Origin: Micromonospora antibiotica
Lineage (GTDB): Bacteria > Actinomycetota > Actinomycetes > Mycobacteriales > Micromonosporaceae
Assembly: GCF_017599305.1 (NCBI RefSeq)
Contig: NZ_JAGFWR010000003.1
Span: 1-64,000 of the forward strand
DNA: 64,000 nucleotides
Reading direction: 5' to 3'
Position 1 is the stretch's first letter. Each line of letters begins with the position of its first letter. The position numbers were made by a program, and so were the translations under genes. Below the pieces are notes generated by a model, which made no database searches, had not been told where the DNA came from, and saw nothing but the letters and a program-made list of their open reading frames with translations. Below are positions 44,523 to 53,676 of this stretch, in pieces.

Positions 44523-47042
44523 ATGCCACTGTCCACGGTCGGTACCGGTCGGGAAGACGTCACCACGACGCCCTGGCCGGTCCCGCAGGAACGCCGAACG
44601 CTGACCGTGCTCTTCGCCGACATCGTCGGCTCGACCGCGCTGACCGAACGGCTCGACCCGGAGGACGTCCGGGCGGTGCAGTCCGCCTACTTCGACACCG
44701 TCGCCGGGGTGCTGCGCCGCTGGCAGGGCACGGTCGAGAAGTACGTCGGCGACGCGGTGATGGCGTTGTTCGGGGCGCGTACCTCCGATGGCCTCGACGG
44801 TTACCGGGCGGTGCGGGCCGCCCTGGAGATCCAGGCCGCGCTGGAGCGCCGCGAGCTGCCCGGTGGGGTGACGCTGCGGGTCCGGGTGGGTGTCGCCACC
44901 GGCGAGGCGGTGGTCGACCTGGCCGCCGCCCGCGACGGTGGCCACGGCATGGCCTCCGGCGCCGTCCTCACCACCGCCGCCCGCATCCAGGAGTACGCCC
45001 CGCCGGGCGGCGTGGTCGTCTGCGCGGCCACCCACCGGGCCACCGCCGGCCTGGTCGAGCAGCACGCCCTCGCCCCCGCAGCGCTCACCGGCAAGGCACG
45101 GCCGGTCGACGTCTGGCAGGTCACCCGCACGGCGAACCCGCGCCCACCCCGCCACCACGGTCCGCTGGTCGGCCGACGCCGTGAACTCGCGACCGCCGTC
45201 GAACAGCTCACCCGGGTCGCCCGGGAACACCGTCCACGGTGGGTGGCCCTGGTCGGCCCGGACGGCATCGGCCGCAGCCGGCTGCTGGCCGAGCTGCGCC
45301 ACCGGCTACCGACGGTCGACGGCACGCCGGTGCGCTGGGCGGTGGGGCACTGCCCGCCGCACCCGGAGCAGGTGTTCGGGCCGGTCGCGGAGCTGCTGCG
45401 GGACCTGCTGGGGCGACCGGCCGACGACGCGGCGGGGACCGTCGCGGCACAGCTGGCCGCCCTGGTCGACGGGCTGGTCCCGGCGGGTCAGGTCCCGGCG
45501 ACGGTGGCGGCGCTCACCGCGCTGCTGGACGCGCCGGACCGGTCGGCGGTCGCCGGGGCGGCGGCGGTGCGCCGGGTGCTGCTCGCCCTGGCCGCCCGCC
45601 GGCCGGTGGTGGTCGGCGTGGACGACCTGGACCGGGCGGCCCCCGAACTGGGCCACTTCCTGCACTCGCTGTTCGCCGCCGCGACCGCCCGGGGACTGCC
45701 GCTGGCGGTGCTGGCCACCCACCGGCCCGACCGGGCGGACCACGTCCCCGCGCCGGCGGGCGGACACCACCGGGTGGAGTTGGCGCCGCTGGGCACCCTC
45801 CACAGCGGCCGGTTGCTGCGTCTGCTGCTCGCCCACGCCGGTCAGCCGGTCGCGTCGGCCGCCCGGATGGTGCCGCTGGTCGCCGGCCGTCCCGGTTACG
45901 CAACCGCCTACGTCCACGCGTCGGCGCTCCCGACCGGTGACCCGTCGGCGCTCCCGACCGGTGACCCGTCGGCGCTCCCGACCGGTGACCCGTCGGTGCG
46001 CCCGACCGAGCCGCCCCTGCCCGAACCGCTGCGACGTCGCGCCGCCGCCCGGTTGGACCGGTGTGACGGCCCGCACCGGGCGGTCCTGATGGCCGCGGCG
46101 ACCCTCGACGGGGAGTTCGCCGCGTCGGCGGTCGACGTGCTGCTCGGCTGGGCGGCGGGCCGGGCGGCGCAGGCGTTGCGTCGACTCACCGACGCCGGGC
46201 TGGTCCGGTCCGGTTCCCACGGCGGGCACGTCATCGTCGACCCCGCCCTGCGCCGCTGCGCGTACGACCGGCTACCCCGGATGCTGCGCGCCGAGTTCGC
46301 CCGGCGCGCGGAGGCCACCCGGTCCGCCGGGGCCGTCCGGCGGACCGGGACGGCCCGGCGCGCGCAGAGCTTCCGACGGGCCGGGGCCGACCGGCGGACC
46401 GGCGTCGCCCGGCCGGCCGGGACCCGGCACCGCACCGGTACCGGCTGGTCGGTCGGGGCCGGTCTGCCGGTCGACCCCGGGCCGGTCTTGGCCACGGTCA
46501 GCTCGCCGCAGGGTCGGGAAGCCCGATGGCAGGCAGCCACCCCCCACCGCGCTCCGCTCCCCGCCGCCACCGCCGCATCCGCCACCGGGAGCAGGACCGG
46601 CCGGCCGCGGCCGGCAGTCGCGGTCCCCGCCACCGGAGGTCCGGGGCCGGTGGCCGCCCATCCCGACGGCCGCGGGCCCCGACCGGGGACCGTCCTTCCC
46701 GACGGCGGCGGGCCCCGACCGGGGGTCGTGGGCTGCCCGGAACCAGGGTCCGTGCTGATCGCAGCCGGCCCGACGGGTCCGCCGCCGGCCGGTCTGATGC
46801 CGGGCACCGCCATCGGGCGACCGCGCGCCGGCTCGACGCGGGACGACCGGTGGGCGGGGGTGCCCGGCGGGTCCGCCGCCCGACCCGTCGACCCCGGGTT
46901 GCCGGGCCCGGGTGGCGTCGTCGTGCCGCTGCCCTCGCGCGGGACCGGCGTACCGACCGGCCGCCCGCCGACGACCGGCGGGCGGCGACGGGGGGAAGGG
47001 GTGCCCCGCACCGCCGTACCGTTACCGGCCCAGGCCGCCTGA
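44523..47042 (+). CDS. Class III nucleotide cyclase with AAA ATPase domain
   Basis: An 839-residue protein. Residues 20-180 are a class III cyclase domain: LTVLFADIVGSTAL and VEKYVGDAVMALFG provide the two metal-binding aspartates and the adenine-specifying lysine. A STAND/AAA-type domain follows from HGPLVGRRRELATAV. Its P-loop reads LVGPDGIGRSRLL, with Arg in place of the invariant Walker A lysine, so nucleotide use there is doubtful. From about residue 590 the C-terminus is low-complexity Arg/Gly/Pro/Thr. It may make cAMP in response to an unknown signal. ATG at 44523 is chosen over a GTG nine bases earlier, for distance from GGAGGAAGG. Divergent to the LAL regulator. Confidence 0.85.
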   Translation: MPLSTVGTGREDVTTTPWPVPQERRTLTVLFADIVGSTALTERLDPEDVRAVQSAYFDTVAGVLRRWQGTVEKYVGDAVMALFGARTSDGLDGYRAVRAALEIQAALERRELPGGVTLRVRVGVATGEAVVDLAAARDGGHGMASGAVLTTAARIQEYAPPGGVVVCAATHRATAGLVEQHALAPAALTGKARPVDVWQVTRTANPRPPRHHGPLVGRRRELATAVEQLTRVAREHRPRWVALVGPDGIGRSRLLAELRHRLPTVDGTPVRWAVGHCPPHPEQVFGPVAELLRDLLGRPADDAAGTVAAQLAALVDGLVPAGQVPATVAALTALLDAPDRSAVAGAAAVRRVLLALAARRPVVVGVDDLDRAAPELGHFLHSLFAAATARGLPLAVLATHRPDRADHVPAPAGGHHRVELAPLGTLHSGRLLRLLLAHAGQPVASAARMVPLVAGRPGYATAYVHASALPTGDPSALPTGDPSALPTGDPSVRPTEPPLPEPLRRRAAARLDRCDGPHRAVLMAAATLDGEFAASAVDVLLGWAAGRAAQALRRLTDAGLVRSGSHGGHVIVDPALRRCAYDRLPRMLRAEFARRAEATRSAGAVRRTGTARRAQSFRRAGADRRTGVARPAGTRHRTGTGWSVGAGLPVDPGPVLATVSSPQGREARWQAATPHRAPLPAATAASATGSRTGRPRPAVAVPATGGPGPVAAHPDGRGPRPGTVLPDGGGPRPGVVGCPEPGSVLIAAGPTGPPPAGLMPGTAIGRPRAGSTRDDRWAGVPGGSAARPVDPGLPGPGGVVVPLPSRGTGVPTGRPPTTGGRRRGEGVPRTAVPLPAQAA
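45921..46010 (+). repeat. 24-bp tandem repeat in the cyclase gene
   Basis: Units start at 45921, 45945, 45969 and 45993 (the last diverged). Each encodes eight residues, Ser-Ala-Leu-Pro-Thr-Gly-Asp-Pro. It lies between the ATPase and helical parts, so variation in copy number would change linker length only. Confidence 0.9.
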
Positions 47043-47113
47043 CCGTCGGCAGTCGGCCGCCCCTGACCCGTCGGCCGTGCCGGATCCGCCCGGTCCGAGC
47101 ACCCACCGCCTCG

Positions 47114-48130
47114 TCAGCGGGGTGCCCCGGTGACCGGGGGCGGATCGGCAGCCATGGCCCGGACCGCCTCCCCGGCGTAGAGGCAGGCGGCACGGTGGCC
47201 GGGGGCCACCTCGACCATGGGCGGGTCGGTCCCGGCGCAGGCGGCACGCGCCTGCGGGCAGCGGGTCCGGAACCGGCAGCCGCTCGGCGGGTCGGTCGGG
47301 CTGGGCAGTTCACCACTGAGGATGATCCGCCGCCGGTCGCGCTCCACCCGGGGATCGGCCACCGGGACCGCCGACAGCAACGCCGCCGTGTACGGGTGCG
47401 CCGGCTCCCGCCAGAGCTGCGCCGGGGTGCCCGTCTCCACGATCCGCCCCAGGTACATCACCGCGATCCGGTCACTGAGGTGTTCCACCGCGGCCAGGTC
47501 GTGCGCGATGAACAGGTAGGTCAACCCGAGGTCCCGTTGCAGCCGGCGCAGCAGGTTCATGATCTGTGCCTGCACGCTCAGGTCGAGCGACGCGATCGGT
47601 TCGTCGAGGACGATCAGGTCGGGTTCACCGGCCAGCGCGCGGGCGATCCCGACCCGCTGACGCTGGCCGCCGGAGAGTTCGTGCGGGTGCCGACCGGCCG
47701 TCTCCGGTCGCAGCCCCACCAGGTCGAGCAGTTCGGCGACCCGACGTCGGCGGGCGTCGGCGGAGCCGGCCAACCGGTGCACGACCAGCGGTTCGGTGAT
47801 GCTCGCACCGACGGTCAGGCGCGGGTCCAGCGACGCCTGCGGGTCCTGGAACACCATCGCCACCCGGCGGCGCAGCCCGCGCAGGCGGCGCCGCGACCAC
47901 CCGGTGACGTCCTGCCCACCGACCCTGATCCGCCCGGTCGTCGGGTCGACCAGCCGCAGCAGCGCCAGGCCCGTGGTCGACTTGCCGCTGCCCGACTCCC
48001 CCACCAGGCCGAGGGTCTCGCCGGCCCGTACGGTCAGCGACACCCCGTCCACCGCGCGCACCGGTGGGCCACCGGAGCTGGGGAACCAGACCGTCAGGTC
48101 GTCGATCTCGGCGACGGTCGCGGTGCTCAT
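47114..48130 (-). CDS. Peptide/nickel-type ABC transporter ATPase (OppF/DppF-like)
   Basis: A 338-residue ATPase, the last of a five-gene importer operon. Walker A is GLVGESGSGKSTTG near residue 38, the signature LSGGQRQRVGIARAL near 150, Walker B LIVLDEPIASLD and the switch His in IAHDLAAV. The C-terminal oligopeptide-transporter motif PTDPPSGCRFRTRCPQA, with its cysteines, is typical of the OppD/OppF group and may bind an iron-sulphur cluster. It powers uptake of the solute bound by the lipoprotein at 51.2-52.7 kb. The start overlaps the stop of the partner ATPase (ATGA). Confidence 0.93.
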   Translation of the reverse strand: MSTATVAEIDDLTVWFPSSGGPPVRAVDGVSLTVRAGETLGLVGESGSGKSTTGLALLRLVDPTTGRIRVGGQDVTGWSRRRLRGLRRRVAMVFQDPQASLDPRLTVGASITEPLVVHRLAGSADARRRRVAELLDLVGLRPETAGRHPHELSGGQRQRVGIARALAGEPDLIVLDEPIASLDLSVQAQIMNLLRRLQRDLGLTYLFIAHDLAAVEHLSDRIAVMYLGRIVETGTPAQLWREPAHPYTAALLSAVPVADPRVERDRRRIILSGELPSPTDPPSGCRFRTRCPQARAACAGTDPPMVEVAPGHRAACLYAGEAVRAMAADPPPVTGAPR

Positions 48131-49290
48131 CGATCCTCCCGGTGGAGCTGCTCGCGGTCACCGGACACGCGCCGGCCGTCCCCCGTGGCCGGGCCGCCGC
48201 CGATGGACGGGCCGCCGCCGATGGACGGGCCGTCCCCCGTGGACGGGCCGTCCCCCGTGGACGGGCCGTCCCCCGTGGACGGGCCGTCCGGGAGGGGATA
48301 GAAGGTGCGGACCCGGTGCCCGGGGGTGATCGGCGTCAGCGGGGGCAGTTCGTGTGCGCAACGCGCGTCGCCCCGGACCGGGCAGCGGGGCCAGAACGCG
48401 CAACCATCCGGCAGGGCGAGCGGGCTGGGCGGCGCACCGGGAATCGCGGCCAGCTCCTCCCCCGCCGCGCCGGGCCGTGGCCGGGCGGCCAGCAGGGCCC
48501 GGGTGTACGGGTGCCCCGGTGCGCCGAACACCGCGTCGACCGGTCCCTGCTCGACGATCCGGCCCCCGTACATCACCGCGACGGTGTCGGCGATCCCGGC
48601 CACCACCCCGAGGTCGTGGGTGATCCAGACGACGGCGGTGCCGAGCCGGCGTCGCAGGTCGGCGACCAGCTCGACGATCTGCGCCTGGGTGGTGACGTCC
48701 AACGCGGTGGTCGGCTCGTCGGCGATGAGCAGCTCCGGTTCGCAGGCCAGCGCCATCGCGATGACGACCCGTTGCCGCATCCCCCCGGAGAACTGGTGCG
48801 GGTGCGCGTCCACCCTGCGGTCGGGGGCCGGGATGCCGACCAGGTCGAGCAGCTCGACGGCGCGGGCCCGGGCCTGCCGCCGACTCATCCCGAGGTGCTC
48901 CTCGCACGCCTCGGTGACCTGGCGGCCGACGGTCAGCACCGGGTTGAGGGTGGTCATCGGGTCCTGGAAGACGAAACCGACGTGCCGGCCACGCCACCGG
49001 CGGCGCTCCGGCTCGGACATGGTGGTCAACTCCCGGCCGAGCAGCCGGACCCGGCCGGTGACGGTGGCGGAGCGCGGGGCCAGGCCGGTGGCGGCGAGCA
49101 CGGTCATGCTCTTGCCGCTGCCGGACTCGCCGACCAGGGCGAGGGTCCGGCCGGGGGCCACCGACCAGTCGACGCCGGCGACCGCACGGGCGGGACCGTT
49201 GCGGGTGCCGAGGGTCACCGTCAGGTCGTCGATGGCCAGCACCGGCGCGTCCCCGGCGGCCCGGGGCGACGGTACGACGGGCGCGTTCAT
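48127..49290 (-). CDS. Peptide/nickel-type ABC transporter ATPase (OppD/DppD-like)
   Basis: A 387-residue ATPase. Walker A ALVGESGSGKSMTVLAATGL near residue 48, signature FSGGMRQRVVIAMAL, Walker B LLIADEPTTALDVTTQ and ITHDLGVV are intact, followed by the family C-terminal LPDGCAFWPRCPVRG. The C-terminal 60 residues contain six to seven Gly-Pro-Ser-Thr-Gly-Asp units from an 18-bp DNA repeat and are not part of the fold. Heterodimer partner of the other ATPase. It overlaps both neighbours in the operon. Confidence 0.93.
   Translation of the reverse strand: MNAPVVPSPRAAGDAPVLAIDDLTVTLGTRNGPARAVAGVDWSVAPGRTLALVGESGSGKSMTVLAATGLAPRSATVTGRVRLLGRELTTMSEPERRRWRGRHVGFVFQDPMTTLNPVLTVGRQVTEACEEHLGMSRRQARARAVELLDLVGIPAPDRRVDAHPHQFSGGMRQRVVIAMALACEPELLIADEPTTALDVTTQAQIVELVADLRRRLGTAVVWITHDLGVVAGIADTVAVMYGGRIVEQGPVDAVFGAPGHPYTRALLAARPRPGAAGEELAAIPGAPPSPLALPDGCAFWPRCPVRGDARCAHELPPLTPITPGHRVRTFYPLPDGPSTGDGPSTGDGPSTGDGPSIGGGPSIGGGPATGDGRRVSGDREQLHREDR
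48176..48294 (-). repeat. 18-bp tandem repeat at the 3' end of the oppD-like gene
   Basis: Six to seven copies of an 18-bp unit (GACGGGCCGTCCCCCGTG and a diverged form with GCCGCCGATG) encode Asp/Gly-Pro-Ser-Thr/Ile-Gly repeats in the C-terminal tail. The period is a multiple of three. Confidence 0.85.
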
Positions 49291-50189
49291 CGGCTGCTCC
49301 TGCGGGCCTCGCTGACGGTGAGCTGACGCGGGTCGAGCACGTCCCGCAGCGCGTCACCGACCAGGTTGAAGGCGAGGACGGTCAGGAAGATCGCCGCGCC
49401 GGGGAAGAACCCCAGCCACCAGGCGTCGGTGACGAACCCGCGCCCGTCGTAGAGCATCCGGCCCCAGGCCGGCGCGGGTGGCTGGACGCCGAGCCCGAGG
49501 AAGGACAGCGCCGCCTCGGACAGGATCGCGAAGGCCAGCGACAGCGAGGTCTGCACGATCAGCGGGGCAGCGATGTTGGGCAGCACGTGCCGGCGCAGGA
49601 TGCGCAGGTCGGAGGCGCCGATGGAGACGGCGGCCCGGACGAACACCTGCTCCCGCACGGCGAGCACACTGGCCCGGGTCACCCGGGCGAAGATCGGGGT
49701 GTAGACCACCCCGACGGCGACCATCGCGGTGACCAGCCCGGGGCCGAGCACCGCGACGATCGCCACGGCGAGCAGCAGGACCGGGAACGCGAAGAGCACG
49801 TCCATGCCGCGCATCAGGAGGTTGTCCGCCCAGCCGCCGTACCAGCCGGCGAGCAGGCCGACGCTCACCCCGACGGCCAGGGCGATGCCGACGCTGACCA
49901 GGCCCACCTGCAACGACACCCGGGCCGCCACCAGCACCCGGCTGAGCACGTCGCGGCCCAACTCGTCGGTGCCGAACGGGTGTGCGCCGCTGGGTGGGCG
50001 CAGCATCTGGTCGACGTCCACGTCGTTGGTCCCGGCCGGCGCGAGCCACTGCCCGGCCAGTCCGACGACCAGCAGGACCAGCAGGACGACCGTGCCGGCG
50101 ACGGCCGGCGGGTCGTGCCGCAGCGCGGTCACCGTGCGCCGCACGGTGCCCGGCTCGGTGACCGTCGCCGCCGGGTGGTCGGCGCTCAT
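49287..50189 (-). CDS. ABC transporter permease (DppC/OppC-like)
   Basis: A 300-residue inner-membrane permease with about six helices. It opens with a hydrophilic tail and VAGTVVLLVLLVVGLAGQWLAP. GAHPFGTDELGRDVLSRVLVAARVSLQVGL is the DppC-family block, and the cytoplasmic EAA loop is ASDLRILRRHVLPNIAAPLIV. It forms the translocation pore with the DppB-like protein. GTG/ATG overlaps join it to both neighbours. Solute type (peptide, nickel, other) cannot be told from the permease. Confidence 0.93.
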   Translation of the reverse strand: MSADHPAATVTEPGTVRRTVTALRHDPPAVAGTVVLLVLLVVGLAGQWLAPAGTNDVDVDQMLRPPSGAHPFGTDELGRDVLSRVLVAARVSLQVGLVSVGIALAVGVSVGLLAGWYGGWADNLLMRGMDVLFAFPVLLLAVAIVAVLGPGLVTAMVAVGVVYTPIFARVTRASVLAVREQVFVRAAVSIGASDLRILRRHVLPNIAAPLIVQTSLSLAFAILSEAALSFLGLGVQPPAPAWGRMLYDGRGFVTDAWWLGFFPGAAIFLTVLAFNLVGDALRDVLDPRQLTVSEARRSSR

Positions 50190-51157
50190 CGCAGCCTGAT
50201 CCTCGGGTCGAGGCGGGCGTAGAGGACGTCCACCAGCAGGTTCGTCAGCAGGAACAGGGTGGCCACGAAGAGCACCGCACCCTGCAGCACCGGATAGTCC
50301 CGGGCCTGCACGGCGTCGTAGGTGAGCCGACCGATGCCGGGCCAGGCGAACAGCACCTCGATCACGATCACCCCGCCGACCAGGCTGGCCAGCTGCACCC
50401 CGCCGACCAGGCTGGCCAGCTGCACCCCGACCACCGTGACCACCGGGATCAGCGCGTTGCGCAGCACGTGCCGGACGACCACCACCCGGCGGCGCAGCCC
50501 CTTGGCCTCGGCGGTGCGCACGTAGTCCTCGGCGAGCACCTCCAGCACCGAGGAACGGATGAACCGGGTGAGGATGGAGGCGGTGACCAGGCCGACGGCG
50601 GTCGCCGGCAGGGCCACGTGCGACGCCCAGCCGGCCGGGTCGTCGGTGAGCGCGACGTAGCCCGACGGGGGCAGCCAGCCGAGCACCCCGGCGAAGAGCA
50701 GGATGCCCATGATGCCCGTCCAGAAGTCGGGGACGGACACGCCGAACTGGCTGAACACCCGGGCGGCGTGGTCGACGAACGAGCCGCTGCGCACCGCGGA
50801 GAGCACACCGAGCGGGAAGGCGACCAGCAGGGCGAGGAGCACGGCGGTCACCGCCAGGGACAGGGTGGCGGGGAGTCGTTCCAGCACGATCGTGGTGACC
50901 GGCTGGCCGCTGCGGAAGCTGACCCCGAGGTCACCGGTGAGCGCGTGGCCGACGTAGCTGAGGTACTGCACCACCAGTGGACGGTCCAACCCGGAGCGTT
51001 CCCGCAACGCGTCGTAGGTCTGCTGGTCGAAGCGGGTGCCGAGGGCGACCCGGACCGGGTCGCCGGGGACCAGTTGCAGCAGCAGGAAGACCACCAGGGT
51101 CACCCCGAGCAGGACGACGACCGACTGGAGCAGCCGCCGCAGGACGAAGCGTCCCAC
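50186..51157 (-). CDS. ABC transporter permease (DppB/OppB-like)
   Basis: A 323-residue permease starting GRFVLRRLLQSVVVLLGVTLVVFLLLQLVPGDP, the usual DppB N-terminus. The EAA loop EAKGLRRRVVVVRHVLRNALIPVVTVVG is intact. Directly after it a nine-residue segment (QLASLVGGV) is duplicated in tandem by a 27-bp DNA duplication (50378-50431). The family normally has one copy before the final VIVIEVLFAWPGIG. The extra residues fall in or next to a transmembrane helix, so function may be affected. The GTG start at 51157 lies 9 nt from the binding-protein stop. Confidence 0.92.
   Translation of the reverse strand: MGRFVLRRLLQSVVVLLGVTLVVFLLLQLVPGDPVRVALGTRFDQQTYDALRERSGLDRPLVVQYLSYVGHALTGDLGVSFRSGQPVTTIVLERLPATLSLAVTAVLLALLVAFPLGVLSAVRSGSFVDHAARVFSQFGVSVPDFWTGIMGILLFAGVLGWLPPSGYVALTDDPAGWASHVALPATAVGLVTASILTRFIRSSVLEVLAEDYVRTAEAKGLRRRVVVVRHVLRNALIPVVTVVGVQLASLVGGVQLASLVGGVIVIEVLFAWPGIGRLTYDAVQARDYPVLQGAVLFVATLFLLTNLLVDVLYARLDPRIRLR
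50378..50431 (-). repeat. 27-bp in-frame duplication in the permease gene
   Basis: GACCAGGCTGGCCAGCTGCA starts at 50378 and again at 50405, giving a 27-bp direct repeat with the 3' end of the second copy slightly changed. It duplicates nine codons in the DppB-like gene. Confidence 0.9.
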
Positions 51158-51166
51158 CTCGCCCCC

Positions 51167-52702
51167 TCAGCGGTTCAGGGTAACGTCGCGGAACCGGATC
51201 GCCCGGTCGGTGCGGACCTGGTAGCCGGTGACCTTCGCCGACCAGCCCTGCACCACGTCCGGGTTGTAGAGGTAGATGTAGCTGGCGTCGTCGACGATCT
51301 GCTTCGCCGCCCGCTCGTACGTCTGTCGGCGTACGCCCTCGTCGGTCTGGGTGCGGGCCTGGTCGAGCAGGGTGTCGACGGCGGGGTTGCTGTACCCGTG
51401 GAAGTTGAACGTGCCGCCGGTGCGGTGCTGGGCGTAGTAGAACTCGTCCGGGTCGATGTTGCCCAGCCAGCCGAGCAGGAACGCGTCGAAGTTGCCCTTG
51501 CCCTGCTCGTCGAGCCACTGGGCGAAGTCCAGGGTACGGATCTTCACGGTGATCCCGACGTCCTTCAACTGGGCGGCGATCACCTGGGCGGCGGTGACCG
51601 TCTCCGGGTACTCGCTGGTGACCATCAGGTCCAGGGTGCGGCCGGTGACGCCGGCCTGGCCGAGCAGTTGCCGGGCCTGGTCCGGATCGTGCCGGTACGG
51701 CGTGTAGTCGTAGTACCAGGAGCTGCCCTTGGGGATGGCGGTCTGGTTGGCGGTGGCCTGCCCGAACTTGGCGGCCTTGGTGATCGCCTCCCGGTCCAGG
51801 GCGAACGCGACGGCCCGGCGCACGTTCACGTCGTCGTACGGTTTGCGTGCCTCGTTGAGGGCGAGGTACCAGTAGTCGGTCGAGGGGGTGGTGGCGACGG
51901 TCACCGCGCCGTCCTCCTTGAGGGCCGGCACCTGCTGCGGTGGCAGGTTGTCGGTCCACTGCACCTCACCGCCGCGCAGGTTCTGCAGGGCCACCGTCGG
52001 GTCCTTGACGAAGGTGAAGGTGACCCCGTCGAGCTTCGGTTTCGGCCCCCAGTAGGCGTCGTTGCGGGTCAGTTTGATGGTGTCGCCGGAGGTGTAGGAG
52101 GCCACCGTGAACGGGCCGCTGCCCACCGGCCGGGTCTTGATCGCACCGGACTCCACGTTGGACCGCTGGACGATCGCGACGCCCTTGAAGCCGCCGAGGT
52201 TGGCCAGCAGGTTGGGGGTGGGCGCGGTCAGCGTGATCACCACGGTGGCCGGGTCGGGCGCGGTCACGGTCTTGACGGTGGCGAACTTGTACGCCGCGTT
52301 CAGCTTCTCGTTGATGATCCGCTGGTACGAGTAGACGACGTCCTGCGCGGTCAGCGGCGACCCGTCGGAGAACCGCACGCCCTCGCGGAGGGTGAACGTC
52401 CAGGTGAGCTGGTCGCTGCTGGTCGTCCACTTCGCGGCCAGCGCGGGCCCCATCTTGAGGTCGGCGTCCGGCTCGACGAGGGTGTCGTAGACGTTCTCCA
52501 GGACCTGGAAGCTGTAGTAGGCCGACGTCCGGTGCGGGTCGAGCTGGTCCGGTTCGCCGCCGATCGCGGCGGTGAGCGTGCCACCGGCCGACCCGGCGGC
52601 GGTGGACCCGCCGTCCACGTCGACGCTCTCTCCGGCGCTGCACCCGGCCAGCCCGGTCAGGGCGACGGCGAGCGCCGCCGCGATGATCCTCGATCTGGTC
52701 AT
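51167..52702 (-). CDS. ABC transporter substrate-binding lipoprotein (SBP family 5)
   Basis: A 511-residue secreted lipoprotein. The N-terminal signal ends in the lipobox LAGC (Cys21, from the ATG at 52702). Family-5 features follow: GGTLTAAIGGEPDQLDPHRTSAYYSFQVLENVYDTLVEPDADLKMGPALA, then FTLREGVRFSDGSPLTAQDV and DDVNVRRAVAFALDREAI. It binds the imported solute, probably peptides, at the outer face of the membrane. The true start could also be the GTG at 52714, four codons upstream. It heads the operon. A TTGACA (52772-52767 on the minus strand) about 65 nt upstream may be its -35, but no good -10 follows. Confidence 0.93.
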   Translation of the reverse strand: MTRSRIIAAALAVALTGLAGCSAGESVDVDGGSTAAGSAGGTLTAAIGGEPDQLDPHRTSAYYSFQVLENVYDTLVEPDADLKMGPALAAKWTTSSDQLTWTFTLREGVRFSDGSPLTAQDVVYSYQRIINEKLNAAYKFATVKTVTAPDPATVVITLTAPTPNLLANLGGFKGVAIVQRSNVESGAIKTRPVGSGPFTVASYTSGDTIKLTRNDAYWGPKPKLDGVTFTFVKDPTVALQNLRGGEVQWTDNLPPQQVPALKEDGAVTVATTPSTDYWYLALNEARKPYDDVNVRRAVAFALDREAITKAAKFGQATANQTAIPKGSSWYYDYTPYRHDPDQARQLLGQAGVTGRTLDLMVTSEYPETVTAAQVIAAQLKDVGITVKIRTLDFAQWLDEQGKGNFDAFLLGWLGNIDPDEFYYAQHRTGGTFNFHGYSNPAVDTLLDQARTQTDEGVRRQTYERAAKQIVDDASYIYLYNPDVVQGWSAKVTGYQVRTDRAIRFRDVTLNR

Positions 52703-52970
52703 GGACTCGGTCACCCTTCGTCGCCTGGCAGATCAGAGAGCGAGTCTTCTCCGCCAGGTGGAGCGATGTCAATAAATCCCGGCAAAGTAGGGTGATTTTG
52801 GAGGAATCAGCGCGGTGCCGTGACCGTCCGGAGAGGACTGCGGCACCCTCGGCGGCGAACCGGCCGCACCGCGCCGAGGGGTCGGGCCGTCACCCGTGGA
52901 GGGTGCACCACGGACCACTGCCGTACCACCCTGTTACCCACTGTGGACCTGCCGAACCCTGGGCCACCGG

Positions 52971-53504
52971 TCAGTCGTCGGCGGGTCGGGCGAGGGTGCG
53001 GCTGCGCCCCCGGAACTCGGCCACCACCTCGTCGCCCCGGGTCACGGTGACGTCGTAGATGCCGCTGCGGCCGTACCTGACGCGTTCGGTGGCGTACGCG
53101 GTCAGCAGGTCGCCCTCGCGGACCGGGCGCAGAAAACTGATCTCGCCGCCGGCCGCGACGGTGGCCGGGCCGTGGGTGTTGCAGGCCAGCGCGAAGGCGG
53201 TGTCGGCGAGCAGGAAGACGAAACCGCCGTGGCCGATCCGGTGCCCGTTGACCATCCCGGCGGTCACCCGCATCCGGGCCACCGCCACACCGTCCCCGGC
53301 CGAGACCAGCTCGATGCCGAGCCCCCGGGAGGCCACGTCGGCGTCGAACATGTCGTGGGCGGCCGTCCGCCCGGCACCATCGCCACGCGGCACCCGCCCG
53401 GGCACCCGACCGGTGCTGTCGCCACGCGGCACCCGACCGGTGCTGTCGCCGTCGGTCCCCTCGGTCGGGGCGGGTGCGCCGGGGGGTGGGCTGCGGTCCG
53501 GCAC
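52971..53504 (-). CDS. PaaI-type hotdog thioesterase
   Basis: A 177-residue hotdog-fold protein. MFDADVASRGLGIELVSAGDGVAVARM leads into the PaaI signature GHRIGHGGFVFLLADTAFALACN (near residues 85-108), with the catalytic Asp on the long helix, and VAAGGEISFLRPVREGDLLTAYA. PaaI hydrolyses hydroxyphenylacetyl-CoA or other aryl-CoA dead ends. A substrate here is not known, and it is 19 kb from the hydroxyphenyl genes. The first 50 residues are a Pro/Arg/Gly/Asp repeat region outside the fold, including two Gly-Asp-Ser-Thr-Gly-Arg-Val-Pro units. GTG start behind a perfect AGGAGG. Confidence 0.9.
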   Translation of the reverse strand: MPDRSPPPGAPAPTEGTDGDSTGRVPRGDSTGRVPGRVPRGDGAGRTAAHDMFDADVASRGLGIELVSAGDGVAVARMRVTAGMVNGHRIGHGGFVFLLADTAFALACNTHGPATVAAGGEISFLRPVREGDLLTAYATERVRYGRSGIYDVTVTRGDEVVAEFRGRSRTLARPADD

Positions 53505-53658
53505 GGGTTCCTCCTGGGGTCACGGCAGCGGCGGCCGGCACGGGCTACCGGCTGCCGCTGCCGACCGTACGCGGACGGGTCGGTCGCCACCCGGACGTGG
53601 GGGCGGGGGTGGCCCCCGGCCTCCGCCTCCTTTCGCGGTGGGGGCCGTCCGGTCGGGC

Positions 53659-53664
53659 TATGCT
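53659..53664 (+). promoter_or_regulatory. Candidate -10 of the crcB operon
   Basis: TATGCT lies 12 nt before the first helix of the fluoride aptamer, placing the start of transcription just upstream of it. No clear -35 is seen. Confidence 0.45.
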
Positions 53665-53676
53665 CACGGACGTGTC

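Noticed and set aside
52715..52970. Promoter of the ABC importer with TTGACA as -35
   Set aside because: TTGACA is present on the minus strand but no acceptable -10 lies 16-18 nt downstream, so it is only mentioned in the gene entry.
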